A stretch of DNA of 64,000 bases from Pycnopodia helianthoides (lineage: Eukaryota; Echinodermata; Asteroidea; Forcipulatida; Asteriidae). Under the pieces are notes generated by a model. It saw only the letters and a list, made by a program, of their open reading frames with translations. It did no database searches and was not told the origin of the DNA. Below are positions 12,901 to 40,008 of the stretch, piece after piece (the first letter of the stretch is position 1; each line of letters starts with the position of its first letter). The position numbers and the translations under genes are program-made. The stretch is from positions 8,884,583 through 8,948,582 of the forward strand of contig CM063258.1 in the NCBI GenBank assembly GCA_032158295.1, given 5' to 3'.

Positions 12901-14012
12901 AGCAGTTGAATCGATTCATGGAATGGAAACATTGTGAAGAGTAGAGGGGCTTCGTACAACAAATTGCCAGTATTTTTATTTAATTTTTGCATAATTTAAA
13001 ATTGCGCTCAACTGTGCATTATAGTGAAAATTATGAAAACTGCAGAGTTCATCTGCAAACTTGCTTTATTCAACCTCCACTATTTCTCCGTCAATATTCT
13101 TACCTAATGTTTGTTCAAAAAGGTAAATAATTAACATGGCTATTGGATGTTGGTAAATTATTTGTGGTTTATTACTTGATATTTGTAAAAGGCGGAAGTA
13201 AGAGTTTGACGGAGGTTTTGTTTATACTTTATGAAATGACAACTAACATACTTTGTGTGATGTGCAGACAAATCATTGGCAGTTTACAGGGTTGGGGTTC
13301 ACTCCTGTTAATGATTTGATGCCATTTTTGTATAATAATGCTGGAATTATGAAGTATTAAACATGAACATAATCAATAATAATCATTAGATATTGTTAGA
13401 ACACAGAGAGTATAGTTTAAGCAACACGTTAAATCTCTGTCTAAAATTAGCTTCAGCCTCAGACTTTTTACAAAAGCCTTGATATTTACCCCGTATTAAT
13501 AAATTTTAAAAAGGGAAACAAAGTCAAACCATAAATAAAATAGAACTTTTATCAAAGTCAAAGACTAAAAAAGGCCAAAGTGTGAATTGCACAAGCAGTT
13601 AAATAAAAAGTGGAGGTCGGATATAGTAACTCTTCCCTTCCCTGGTTATTCCCTTTCTTTTCCTAGTAATACAAACATGACAGACAAAAGTGAGACAGAC
13701 TTCCGGCATGTATTGTGTATGCCCGATCGAAAGTGAAACCATGGTCATGGAAGTGGAAGTACTTATTATTATAAACTTAAAAAAGAGTCACAGACTCGAC
13801 AAATTGTGGAAATCTAGTTTCTAAAACATCCGGATCTAACCCCCTTTTTACCCACTTAAAAGCAAACTTTCACAAAATGAACACACGAAAGTGCACTTGA
13901 GGGTGTCCCTAAATCGGAATCTTCATTTATGTCCACAATATCAAATAGCAAATCATACAAATAGAGAGATCACACCCACCTTATAAATTACTTGCACGTC
14001 CTCTTCGGCCAT
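1265..14012 (-). CDS. PH-PTB docking protein, IRS/DOK-like (7 coding exons)
   Basis: Coding exons on the minus strand are 14012-13980, 11572-11389, 10568-10386, 9776-9664, 9369-9172, 8463-8349 and 3999-1265. All joins keep frame with GT-AG ends and give 1186 residues. An N-terminal PH domain (about 8-125) is followed at once by an IRS/DOK-type PTB domain (about 135-240), then a long, disordered, Ser/Pro-rich tail. The tail has two YxxM motifs (Y387 YAVM, Y443 YEMM; PI3K p85-type) and YxN motifs (Y455 YQNS, Y467, Y1091 and Y1140 YENT; Grb2-type), plus proline-rich SH3-type repeats. Family knowledge: such proteins sit under receptor tyrosine kinases and recruit SH2 proteins at the membrane. The PH+PTB+YxxM set and the length favour IRS; the PTB sequence also resembles DOK, so I give no symbol. 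It is divergent from EDEM3. Confidence 0.88.
1618..1735 (-). repeat. In-frame coding minisatellite (proline-rich SH3 ligand)
   Basis: About three copies of a roughly 42 bp unit lie inside the last exon and encode repeats of P-P-P-P-P-R-D-L-V-Q-S-S-S type. Unit length is a multiple of three, so copy number can change without a frameshift. The poly-proline plus arginine pattern fits SH3-domain ligands (inference). Confidence 0.8.
4488..5000. repeat. Family D inverted-repeat element (intronic)
   Basis: About 513 bp with long terminal inverted repeats: the left end holds GGGGCTCCAAGGTCAAATTG and the right end holds its counterpart TTTGACCTTGGAGCTGCTC. A second full copy is at 37361-37891. Confidence 0.85.
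5306..5387. repeat. 41 bp tandem duplication
   Basis: Two adjacent, near-identical copies of a unit beginning GCGAACCAAGATTCGCCGCC, in an intron of the docking-protein gene. Confidence 0.9.
5530..5915. repeat. 33 bp minisatellite, about 11-12 copies
   Basis: The unit contains TTTCACAAAGTGACAAATGT and recurs every 33 bp from 5551 to 5881. Because 33 is divisible by three and the unit lacks stops in several frames, four overlapping frames on both strands stay open across the array. It lies in an intron, so these frames are not taken as genes. Confidence 0.95.
6168..6556. repeat. Family A MITE-like element
   Basis: A full-length but diverged copy, with ends of the form TTTTGGTAGTTGTCAAAGAC and GTAATTACCAAAAGTATCC. 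Intronic. Confidence 0.85.
6812..6915 (-). repeat. tRNA-derived SINE (family S2), fragment
   Basis: Reverse-complement fragment with the B-box-like part (GGGATTCAAACC read on plus), followed by sequence that no longer matches. Compare 8607-8765 and 20385-20560. Confidence 0.6.
6997..7372. repeat. Family G inverted-repeat element interrupted by another repeat
   Basis: The ends (CCTCGTCACGGGTAGCAATT and TGCCCTGCGTGTATGACGTG) match the palindromic element at 52228-52446. A different palindromic piece, about 7024-7170 and bounded by CAGGCCTGG / CCAGGCCTG, sits inside it. The same inner element starts again at the right end of the window. Confidence 0.7.
7409..7553. repeat. Family E element (GCTGCTTAAGCA type)
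   Basis: A short palindromic element with GCTGCTTAAATAAT at the left and AAAGCAGCTCTATGAAATTG at the right, related to 31128-31321 and 38733-38930. Confidence 0.65.
8349..8463 (-). CDS. Linker exon of the docking protein
   Basis: 115 bp, residues 238-275 plus the first base of codon 276. It joins the PTB domain to the tail; the peptide includes NDGSMDPDQPATDEEVAQEY. The acceptor is CCCTAG and the donor is GGGTATGT. Phase 0 in and phase 1 out agree with both neighbours. Confidence 0.85.
8607..8876. repeat. Two S2 SINE copies in inverted orientation
   Basis: 8607-8765 is a minus-strand tRNA-derived SINE with A-box-like TGGTCTAGTAGG and B-box-like GGTTTGAATCCC read on the minus strand. 8780-8876 is a plus-strand tail of the same family. 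Together they form an imperfect inverted repeat. Confidence 0.75.
8919..9140. repeat. Family K inverted-repeat element
   Basis: About 220 bp starting with CCTTCCTACTGTCAGTGAC and ending with GAATGGTTAGACAGCAAGAG. Further copies are near 12746, 24940, 50110, 52773 and 61425. Confidence 0.8.
9172..9776 (-). CDS. PTB-domain exons of the docking protein
   Basis: Two coding blocks, 9776-9664 and 9369-9172, with an intron between. Together they encode an IRS/DOK-type phosphotyrosine-binding domain, about residues 135-237. Visible landmarks are YCFEVTPDESDPMRRIGAKG, then WGLTLALK, the hallmark WPLKSIRIFE, and FSVEAGRSAPMGEAHYLF. The W-P-L and F-x-x-E-A-G-R-x-x-P-x-G-E pattern is typical of DOK/IRS PTB domains, which bind NPxY motifs of activated receptors. 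The exon joins are phase 1 in and phase 0 out. Confidence 0.88.
9840..10290. repeat. Family M dispersed repeat
   Basis: Matches 25660-26130 over several hundred bases, with shared blocks such as CAAATTATCGGCCAAG / CAATTATCGGCCGTGG and CTCTTGAAAGAGAACAA / CTCGAAAGAGAACCAA. Intronic in both places. I see no coding content. Confidence 0.65.
10386..11572 (-). CDS. PH-domain exons of the docking protein
   Basis: Two blocks, 11572-11389 and 10568-10386. They encode residues 12-133: GWLRKAIGAETKKK, STLKKRYFVLL (beta-strands 1-2 of a PH domain), a long acidic loop (ADEDDGEE), then CFIFEVRTPDESYRLQSESE and the C-terminal helix with the near-invariant Trp (MDLWVFYLQIQ). PH domains of this family bind phosphoinositides or membrane partners. 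The intron between holds a palindromic element at 10858-11032. Confidence 0.87.
10858..11032. repeat. Palindromic element with G/C-homopolymer ends
   Basis: The left end GATATGGGGCAGAGGGT is followed by a C run; the right end has a G run followed by ACCCTCTGCCCCATATC. Total about 175 bp, intronic. Confidence 0.8.
11661..12044. repeat. Family A MITE-like element, full length
   Basis: Terminal inverted repeats (ACTGGACACCTTTGGTAATT / AATTACCAATAGTGTCCAGT) and a central palindrome GAGACCTCACGCGTGAGGTC. Other copies are at 6168, 19380, 23022 and 40366. Confidence 0.92.
12191..12556 (+). repeat. tRNA-derived SINE (family S1), full length
   Basis: The head resembles a leucine/serine-type tRNA: A box TGGCCGAGCGGTTAAG near 12203 and B box GGTTCGAGTCC at 12261. 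It continues into a non-tRNA body (CCCCAGGGAGCTGAGA) and ends in a TTA microsatellite. Relatives: 18753-19072 (plus) and 59405-59660 (minus). Confidence 0.88.
12570..12730. repeat. Family H repeat fragment
   Basis: Shares CTGGACTTGTCCGGTCGTAAG and TGGTCCAGTGTAAATTTTGAG with copies near 17155, 18285, 20065, 50770 and 55490. Confidence 0.65.
12746..12920. repeat. Family K repeat fragment
   Basis: Begins CCCCTCCTACTGTCTGACC and includes GTTGTGCCACCAAACACAAC; related to 8919-9140. Confidence 0.6.
12925..13979. other. First-intron DNA with no recognised feature
   Basis: AT-rich intron 1 of the docking-protein gene. I see no coding frame of interest and no copy of the repeats found elsewhere in the window. 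Confidence 0.6.
13980..14012 (-). CDS. First coding exon of the docking protein
   Basis: Encodes MAEEDVQVIYK and ends at the donor GTGGGT in phase 0; the next exon opens phase 0 with GWLRK, completing the start of the PH domain. The ATG sits in GCAAAATGGCCG, a favourable start context that also resembles a YY1 core. Confidence 0.85.
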
Positions 14013-14183
14013 TTTGCATGTTTACGAATGAGTCAATTTGTGTGTCCTTCAATCATGGCAACCTCCCAGACGTCTTTATGAAGTGCCATCTGTTTTAACT
14101 TTGATACGAAAGGTACCCGACTATTTCAAACTTTACGTTTAAGTTCGTTGACCCTGGCCTTGATTCTCTTTTGATTACTTCGA

Positions 14184-14191
14184 TGACGTCA
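14184..14191. promoter_or_regulatory. CRE palindrome TGACGTCA
   Basis: Perfect 8 bp CREB/ATF consensus, 172 bp upstream of the docking-protein ATG and 768 bp from the EDEM3 ATG. Function is inferred from the motif only. Confidence 0.45.
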
Positions 14192-14814
14192 CAGGTAATT
14201 GTTAAATCGCCATTCGTTAATTTTGATGAAGGTCAGTGTTGAATACGTACACAAAACGTCATCAAGATTAAAGAAAATTGTAATGTTTTTAGTTATCATT
14301 CCCTGGTTGCACTGCTTTTTTTGTCAATGAAAATAAATATTTACATCTCGTATCAAAGTCCTTTTTATAGCTCCATGGGCATGGTAGCCGGCCTACCTCC
14401 ATGGTACAACCATAGAGCATAGAGCAAGAACCGAGGAGCTGTCATTAATTTGTATCTATTTTGGAATAGATTTTAAATAATTGTATTATTGAAAAGTAAA
14501 TAAATAGACACCTATATATATGCTGTGTATGCGTGCAAGTTTTGTTTTGCTCTGAAACTATTGTTTCTGTTTAAGGTGGAAAGAACTCCCTCCATTGTTC
14601 ACTTTGTGGCAATTTCTTTTAAATTAGGCCGATTTAGAAACCCTTCAATTATTTTGATCGCGATCACTTCATTGCTACGAAGTTATCTTATTTCTTTATA
14701 ACGATCGTTTGGTCCCCTTAAAGATAATGCAATATTCCCCGCCCCCTCCCTCCACTAAAATGGTTGAGCGCCCTCTATTGGTGTAAAGCTCGTTAGTCGT
14801 CACACGTATGTCGT

Positions 14815-14841
14815 ACACAGTACACAGTACACAGTACACAG
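14815..14841. repeat. Short tandem repeat (ACACAGT)n
   Basis: About four copies of ACACAGT in the putative EDEM3 promoter/5' UTR. Confidence 0.85.
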
Positions 14842-14958
14842 AAGACATTTATCTCATTCTATCCGAAATTGTTATTCGTAGACGTGTCACAATGACTTAA
14901 CATTTTGGGCCAGATTTGTCGTATTTTTTTATTAACTGGTTTAAGGGAAGGGGATGAG

Positions 14959-33650
<18,692 letters not shown>

Positions 33651-33930
33651 ATACATAAATGATGTAGTGCCATAAACTGTTTTTTGTGAGTGAATATTTT
33701 AAAGGCCAACTTCCACCAAAAGTTGTGTGATCTTTGGTTTCCATGAAGTAAATAATTTATTTATGACGTGTTCTTTTTAAATCAGACGCTAATGGTCGTA
33801 GGTCAGGGGAAAAAAAACAAACTTTGTACTGAGTATAGTATTAACAAAAAATATCAATTTAAAAATTTTCCTAAACCTGACCAAAGCGTACTCGGATCCA
33901 ATAAAACAAACAGTGTACATCAGTAGACAT
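33651..33930 (+). other. EDEM3: EDEM3 3' UTR
   Basis: Non-coding DNA after the stop, up to the predicted cleavage region just past AATAAA at 33900-33905. Confidence 0.6.
33900..33905 (+). terminator. EDEM3: Polyadenylation signal AATAAA (EDEM3)
   Basis: First canonical hexamer after the EDEM3 stop, 250 bp downstream of it, followed by a TTTTTATTTG downstream element. Confidence 0.6.
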
Positions 33931-34306
33931 TTTTATTTGATGTCACAAGCTCAAACAGCGCCCTCAACTGAGGTCAAAGGAAGACCAATCATTGGCTGTG
34001 AGTTGTGCGTGACACGTACGCGCGCGCACGTTTTCCATTGTGCGATCTCAGCGATGGTGGGCTATGCATGGAGTCTATAATAGCTCGTTGCAACGCCTTC
34101 GCCCAGTTCTGTCTGATTTTTCTGGGACACTTCCACGATTGACCGACCCTCTATCATCTTGCCCTCAATCTTCTGTGTCTTCCTCCCACACCAATGTAGG
34201 CTGAGGCTGTTAGGACACAAGAGTCTGGTCTCCACTTGTCGAAGGAACATATGTATCCAACAATATTACTGGAGATAGGGATTAAGACAAAAATGGCTGA
34301 GGCATG

Positions 34307-34705
34307 TTTAAAGGAACATTACAGAATTGGTAAGAAAAAAACTTGTAAAATATACTTTTTGATCACAGATTTACATAAAACTTACACTGTCTGATGATGA
34401 TGATAATAGAAAACATCCCTTGAAATATTTCCTTCTGAAATGCCATATTTGATGAGAAAGGAATAAACTAATTTTCCGATTGGAGTTTATCGCTCAGTGA
34501 GCGTTTTATTCATTTTTTGAATCTATATGATTTCATGCAAACGTGAAATCAGTTTTTCACCATTTTCTCGTGACCCAGATGGCCGTTCGATCTCAAACTT
34601 CTACAGGTTTGTCAGTTTATGTATATGGTGGATTTATACATAAAGTGCTTACACTGCCAGCAACTGTTTTGTTAGCAGCACCCAATTATGTAATGTTCCT
34701 TTAAA
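34307..34705. repeat. Family C inverted-repeat element, full length
   Basis: Ends TTTAAAGGAACATTACAGAA and ATGTAATGTTCCTTTAAAG; central GTTTATCGCTCAGTGAGCG palindrome. Confidence 0.92.
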
Positions 34706-35239
34706 GTTATATTAAGTCTCTAGTGGGTTGTTATCATAAAGTATCAGTTTGCAAACCATTTGTGATGTTAGCAACAGCTCTCAAGTGACAGAGTAACACT
34801 TTTTCTTTCAGCATTCGGCCACTATAGATACCTCACCCCTAACCAACCCCAAACCCATCAGAATCCAACTGCATATTTTGCTTGATTCTGTTGGAGCTGA
34901 GGGACTGCACTAGTAAACTGATCATGCTCTAAATGGATCAGGCATACCAGCATAATCAGAGTCCAACAGTTTGGGCGTTGAGTTTACCATACGGTGTTGG
35001 GATTTTGTTGGAGTGAGAAAGGATTCTAGTAAATCACTTGAAGGAGATATGTTAAAATTTACAGCCTTTTAGTTTTGGACTAGGAGGAAAACAATATGTA
35101 CATTTATATGCTTTAATTATTTATAAACACTGCACAATCAAAGATTTGTAATTGTTCCAATGAATATACATTAAATATCGGCAACAATGGGGGACTTTTT
35201 GAGATGCTAGGTGGCAGCAGACTTACCAGGGAAATCCAC
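34706..35239. other. Intergenic DNA with no recognised feature
   Basis: No coding frame and no clear copy of the repeat families found elsewhere. Confidence 0.5.
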
Positions 35240-35530
35240 TGTTATAGGAGGCATATAACCAAACAGACGTATGAAGACGTATGAAACCATGCAGGGTCTA
35301 TGGTAGCTGCCACTGGTTCCCTTTTTCTCAGCTGGTAACCCTAACTTTTTTTCTTTTTTTCTTTTTTAAACCCGACCCCTAACCCTATAACCCTTCTCCT
35401 TCCCCTAACCCTAACCCTACCCCCTACCCCTTCCCCTATCTACCCGTACCCCTACCCCTACAGCTACCATAGAGCGTTTAGCTTCATATGTCTGATTGGT
35501 TATATATCTCGTTCTTAGCAATGCTTAGAA
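35240..35530. repeat. Inverted-repeat element enclosing a telomere-like CCCTAA tract
   Basis: The arms CATATAACCAAACAGACGTA...CTATGGTAGCTGCC and CAGCTACCATAGAGCG...CTGATTGGTTATATAT are inverted copies. Between them, 35375-35462, lies a degenerate run of CCCTAA / CCCCTAC units. Confidence 0.8.
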
Positions 35531-36582
35531 CTACGAAACAATGGAATTTTACCTGTTATGTCTGCCGCCATCTAGCGTATCAAAGTTTCCCTTTTGTTGA
35601 GAGCTTGTGAACCATTTTTCTCACTAGGGTTTATAAACTATTTGGGGGGCGAAAGAGGCCTAGTTATCACAGCATGTGCAGTTAAAAACAGAGAAATGGA
35701 ACCTGGGGAAAGCCGTGAGCTTAGTTGTCGTCTGTGTCTGCTGTGTGCACCCTCTATGTTGGCTGTGGACATAGAGTCAATATCATGTGACATGCCTACT
35801 GACCCCAAATCACCTGACGTGATCTCTGCACTAAATCTTGGGAGTCGGTCTCCCTGTGTGTTTATAACTGAGTAGTGAACATTTCAGACGTTCAACATAT
35901 CTTTGCCGTTGGACTCCCAAAATGGCAGATTGTGGGTTTTGTGCGATGTCGGTGCAGAGGGGTCTGTATGGCAAAAATTAACATCGACCAATATGAAAGC
36001 TGAAATTTGCCATTCAGCTAAAAATGGCAGCGCGCACTAATTGCCTCAGAGCAGATAATTCACTGATAATTACACACAGCCTTCTCCGAGTTCCATTTAC
36101 TTGTGCACGGGTTAAAACTACCGATGGTGTAACACACTCCATTGCTGTGTTAATCATCCCCAAACATTGATGGATAGGATAGCTGCCAGGGGGTTCTTGT
36201 GGATAGGATAGCTGCCAGGGGGTTCTTGTGGAAGTTGTGGATAGGATAGCTGCCAGGGGGTTCTTGTACTACTAGCCCGAAAATCTGACATCACACTTCG
36301 AGGGTCGTGAATAACGCCAGAGACCGGCTTAGAGCGTTTGGAGGGATCCTGACAAACTCACCTTTGACCTCGCATCCCATTCAGTCGTGGATTGGATGTG
36401 TGTGACGTCAGATGTTTGGGCCGGTGCCTGTCCTTATCCTGCGGGGGACCAGTCTATTGTACTCTTAAGATTATAGTTTTTGTTGACCCCCAAAAATTAA
36501 CGGTTTCACCTGTCGTAAATTTTTCTTTTGAATTTGAAATTTGTAAAATGTGATTTGAGGCGTCTCATGGTGAGTCGGTGTA
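35531..36582. other. Intergenic DNA with a short tandem repeat
   Basis: An open frame at 35594-35875 has no ATG-led, recognisable content and I do not call it a gene. 36172-36268 holds three copies of a unit with GGATAGGATAGCTGCCAGGG. 36296-36420 shares GTGAATAACGCCAGAGACCG with 46420-46450. Confidence 0.5.
36172..36268. repeat. Tandem repeat, 3 copies of about 30 bp
   Basis: GGATAGGATAGCTGCCAGGG plus GGTTCTTGT, the third copy separated by GGAAGTT. Confidence 0.92.
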
Positions 36583-36846
36583 TTTTCGGTTTGTGGTAAA
36601 CACCGTGTGACGACGACGAGCAGAGACGTTGAGACCAATCATATCTCACTCTGCCGGAGTGACGATACTGGCACTCCACACTGACTGAGGCTAAAAATAG
36701 AAGCTCAATATGGCCTCGTCACGCTGATTTTAATTCTTGTCCACGGCAGTAGATAAATAGCAGGACAAGTTTCTTAAATCAAGAACAATTCCATACAGCA
36801 AAGTCTGTACTTTCACATGGTGTTATCGCAAACCAAATATAGACCA
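36583..36846. repeat. TIR element N, about 265 bp
   Basis: The left end GTGTATTTTCGGTTTGTGGT and the right end CGCAAACCAAATATAGACC are inverted copies (with ACACC / GGTGT between). A partial copy with a strong hairpin is at 18618-18756. Confidence 0.8.
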
Positions 36847-37360
36847 TGTGACCCGTGCTAGAGTCGTGACTTCCTGCAGGCAATATATATGCACGGCCCA
36901 ATGAAAAAAAAAATGAAATCTTACATTTTATGGAGATTGCACTGTCTGATTTTTATCAAGTCTAGGTACGACGAAAGGGAGGCACATCTCAAAACTTGTT
37001 CAGTTGTTATTTTTTATAACTCTTGAATTTATGCGGATGTTACTACACAAAATGTAAAATTTTCAATACGTTCAGTGTAGTATCTCGCCTGCCAGAGGGG
37101 CCTGAATTGTACATGGTCACTCTTTTTTGTAATTGAAGCTTACATGGTCTATATGTCAGTGTGTAAAGTTGCAACTCACAGGCTGCGTGTAAGTGAGACG
37201 AAGAAAAAGAACAAAAACAAAAACCGTCGGGTTTAGCTGTAAATACTCGGACTAAAATATCTGTCTTAATTCTTTTGAAAGTAAGGTGCAATGGTTATAT
37301 AGGCTGTAAAATAAGGGTGTAGTCTTTGATGACTGATTAATTGAAACGGAATTTAGGTAA

Positions 37361-37891
37361 ATTAAAGAAGGGCTTCAAGGTCAAACTCACTTTTGTGATG
37401 CGCTCATTTTCCAATGGAGTCCTCTTGGAAGTGGGGAAAAATTTCAAGTCTCACGTTGAAATGGTGTAAACTGTCATTTTATTTGATACTCTTTCAAAGT
37501 GATGTTTTGAACATGTCGTCACCGGGCGTCAATAGCAAATGGGTCTGTACGTTCCAAAGAGGAATTTCTGCACCAGTCAAAAGGTCAAACTCAATGCCAT
37601 TTTGCTTGAATATTTTTGCTTGAATATCGTCAAAATTCAGAAGTGCACTTTAAAATTCTCTTTACAAATATTTAAAAATATTCAGGCGATATATTTGAAA
37701 TTTTACGTCATTGTTTGGGTTTTGACAACAAAATTGCACTTTAAGGATATCAAATGTAATGAAATTTGTATACACCGTTTTAACTTGAGGTTTGGAGACT
37801 TGAAATTTTTCCCCCATTTTCCTGAGGACTCTATCTAATGGAAAAATGAGTGGATCACAAAACTGAATTTGACCTTGGAGCTGCTCTTTAA
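37361..37891. repeat. Family D inverted-repeat element, full length
   Basis: Ends GGGCTTCAAGGTCAAACTCA and TGACCTTGGAGCTGCTCTTT, about 530 bp. Confidence 0.9.
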
Positions 37892-38199
37892 TCTTCTATG
37901 TTTACAGATTTTATGTTAGTAGTTCGCACAAGCGGGCGTCCGCACTGAAAAATCTGTTCTGGTAAGCTTAATGTCACATTCTGATGGTTTTTTTTTTCAA
38001 AAATTGTATTTTATGGGAAACAGTTGAACATTGAAAAACTATTGGAAAAGTTGGGAAAATTGTTGCAATTAGAAGTGTCTCTGAAACGGACAGGTACAAC
38101 TCTTGTGTATATACCAAATGACAAGGGTTTGATAAACCTGCTTTGTGCCAAAGTTTGCTTGGCAAGTTTGCTTAGCAAAAACAACAGGTTATACCAGCC

Positions 38200-38730
38200 A
38201 AAATTTTGGTGACTGCTCTATGTTTCAACACCCCTATTTTCCGATAACCCCTTGTGGTCTGCACGCTAGGGTCTAGGCTTAGGGTTGGGGGTAGGATTAG
38301 GAAAATACATTAGGGGTGTCGGAACGTAGGAGTGTCGGAGCATAGGTGTGTAACCATGTTTCACGGTATCGCTGGTCTCCTGCCAAATTTTACACACAGT
38401 GTTTTAAACAAAGCACTTGCTTTGCAAAAACAGGTTACCAGCCAAAATTTGATGTATTGTATATTATGTGTTATGGTCGGTTCCCTGCTTAATCCTTGCA
38501 AACAATGTTACTAAGAAACAGTTTACTTGGCAATGACAGGTTACCGGCCAAAATGTTGTGTTATGTATATTATGTATGGCTTGATCCCTCCTTAACAATT
38601 GCTCATGAAATGTTATTAAGAAATGAGAAAAGCAGCTTAACAAATACTGGTTACCAGTGTTTCATGTTGTGTTTGTCATAATATAACTAGTTCTCTGGTA
38701 TCGTTGCCAAACCAAGTATTTTTTAAATAG
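38200..38730. other. Intergenic DNA with family E-like debris
   Basis: Several short TTACCAGCCAAAAT-type phrases (near 38190, 38440, 38540, 38650) look like decayed, head-to-tail family E pieces. No gene seen. Confidence 0.45.
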
Positions 38731-38732
38731 CA

Positions 38733-38930
38733 GGGCCCAATTTCATAAAGCTGTTAAGTAGAAAATACCGCTTGAGCGAATTTCTTTGCTAAGCACAAAT
38801 TGAGTGGGGCACCAGTCACAATAATGCAAACTTAACGTAACTTTGGCTGGTAACCTGTTTCTGCTGAGTAATACCTTTCTGTGCTTAGCAAGTTTTTTGT
38901 GCTTACAGCCTTTTTGAAATTGGGCTCTGT
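38733..38930. repeat. Family E palindromic element
   Basis: GGGCCCAATTTCATAAAGCT at the left and TTTTTGAAATTGGGCTC at the right. Confidence 0.85.
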
Positions 38931-39119
38931 TCTGTGAAATTTAATAAAGACATGAAATAAGGGTGTGTATTCCAAATAAGTTTTGGTAAACGAAACTTTT
39001 TCATTTTCTACAAATTTCCTTTGTAGAAATATGGCAGTATTGAAGCGGCTGTGGTTAGGCAACTGAAATTGTCAATTTGTTAATGTGGCAGTAGTAGCCA
39101 CAAGTCACAGCCAAAACTT

Positions 39120-39400
39120 AAATGGCCCAGACACTATCAATGGTACGATGTCTTCCTTCTGATGTAATAGTTGCCATTATCTACAAGCCAGTATTTAGAG
39201 ACAACGTAACAAAAAGTGGGAATATTGGAGGAGGGTGCGTTTTGTTTTAAAGTCGCTGGAGTAGGGCTCCCTCTCACAAAGGTCAAAAAAAGGTTTCTTA
39301 TTGGCCCATTCTGTGCGCCCCGCGTACATAACTGTGTATTCATTGCTTTTACCTCTAAGATGGCGACAGGATGATGTCAGTGCACAAGGTTTTACAAGCC
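39120..39400. repeat. Family L-related element
   Basis: GGAGTAGGGCTCCCTCTCAC, ATTGGCCCATTCTGTGCGCC and CCTCTAAGATGGCGACAGGA match the family L order. Confidence 0.7.
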
Positions 39401-39881
39401 AATTATTTTTCCTAAACTGTTTTGTGATGGTCTTTTTTAATTCCAAAATTATACTTTCCTGTGATGATTTTTTTTTATGTCAATGTTTTTAAAGAAAGGT
39501 TAACGGTCTCCACAGATAAATCAGAAGCAGACTTGGGTTTCTAAAAATGATTAAATTAACATAATAAAATTATTAGTGCACTCACAAGTAGGGTATCATT
39601 AATTTGTTTTGAAACGCTCCTACTGTCCGACCATTCAGTGATTACAAACCATGCCAGAGTGATTGCTCTATGTTCGGACACCCCTAAGTTCAGCCAAATC
39701 TATGTTCAGATAAACCTTCATGATCAACACGCTATGGCCAGGGTGAGAGTTAGGATTAGAATTCTCAACATACATCTGTAGGTGTCTTGGAACAGGTGTG
39801 TGTAACCATGTTAGCCTACAATTATGATATTATGTGGCAAATGCATCTATATACAGTGCCCTCAAAGTTCTGGGCTCGATT

Positions 39882-40003
39882 TCACAAAGCACTAAGATTC
39901 ATCTTAAGATGAGCTGTCAAAAAATTACCGTAGTGATTTGTATTGTGACATAACACTTTGCTTAGCTAAGATCAATCTTAACTCTTTGCGAAATCGGCCC
40001 TGT
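39882..40003. repeat. Short palindromic element
   Basis: GGGCTCGATTTCACAAAGCA at the left pairs with TTTGCGAAATCGGCCC at the right; about 120 bp. Confidence 0.8.
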
Positions 40004-40008
40004 GCAGA

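Larger units (their letters stand above)
14013..14958. promoter_or_regulatory. Divergent promoter region between the docking-protein gene and EDEM3
   Basis: 946 bp separate two start codons that point away from each other. It must contain both 5' UTRs and core promoters. It has a perfect CRE palindrome (14184-14191) and an ACACAGT microsatellite near 14815. I see no clear TATA box at a fitting distance and no full ERSE (CCAAT-N9-CCACG) that would tie EDEM3 to the unfolded protein response. Confidence 0.6.

Noticed and set aside
35375..35462. Former chromosome end (telomere fusion)
   Set aside because: The tract is short and degenerate and is enclosed by inverted arms, so a repeat element is the simpler reading.
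35594..35875. 93-codon open frame with several Cys
   Set aside because: No recognisable domain, no good start and no splice signals that link it to another exon; it lies among repeats.
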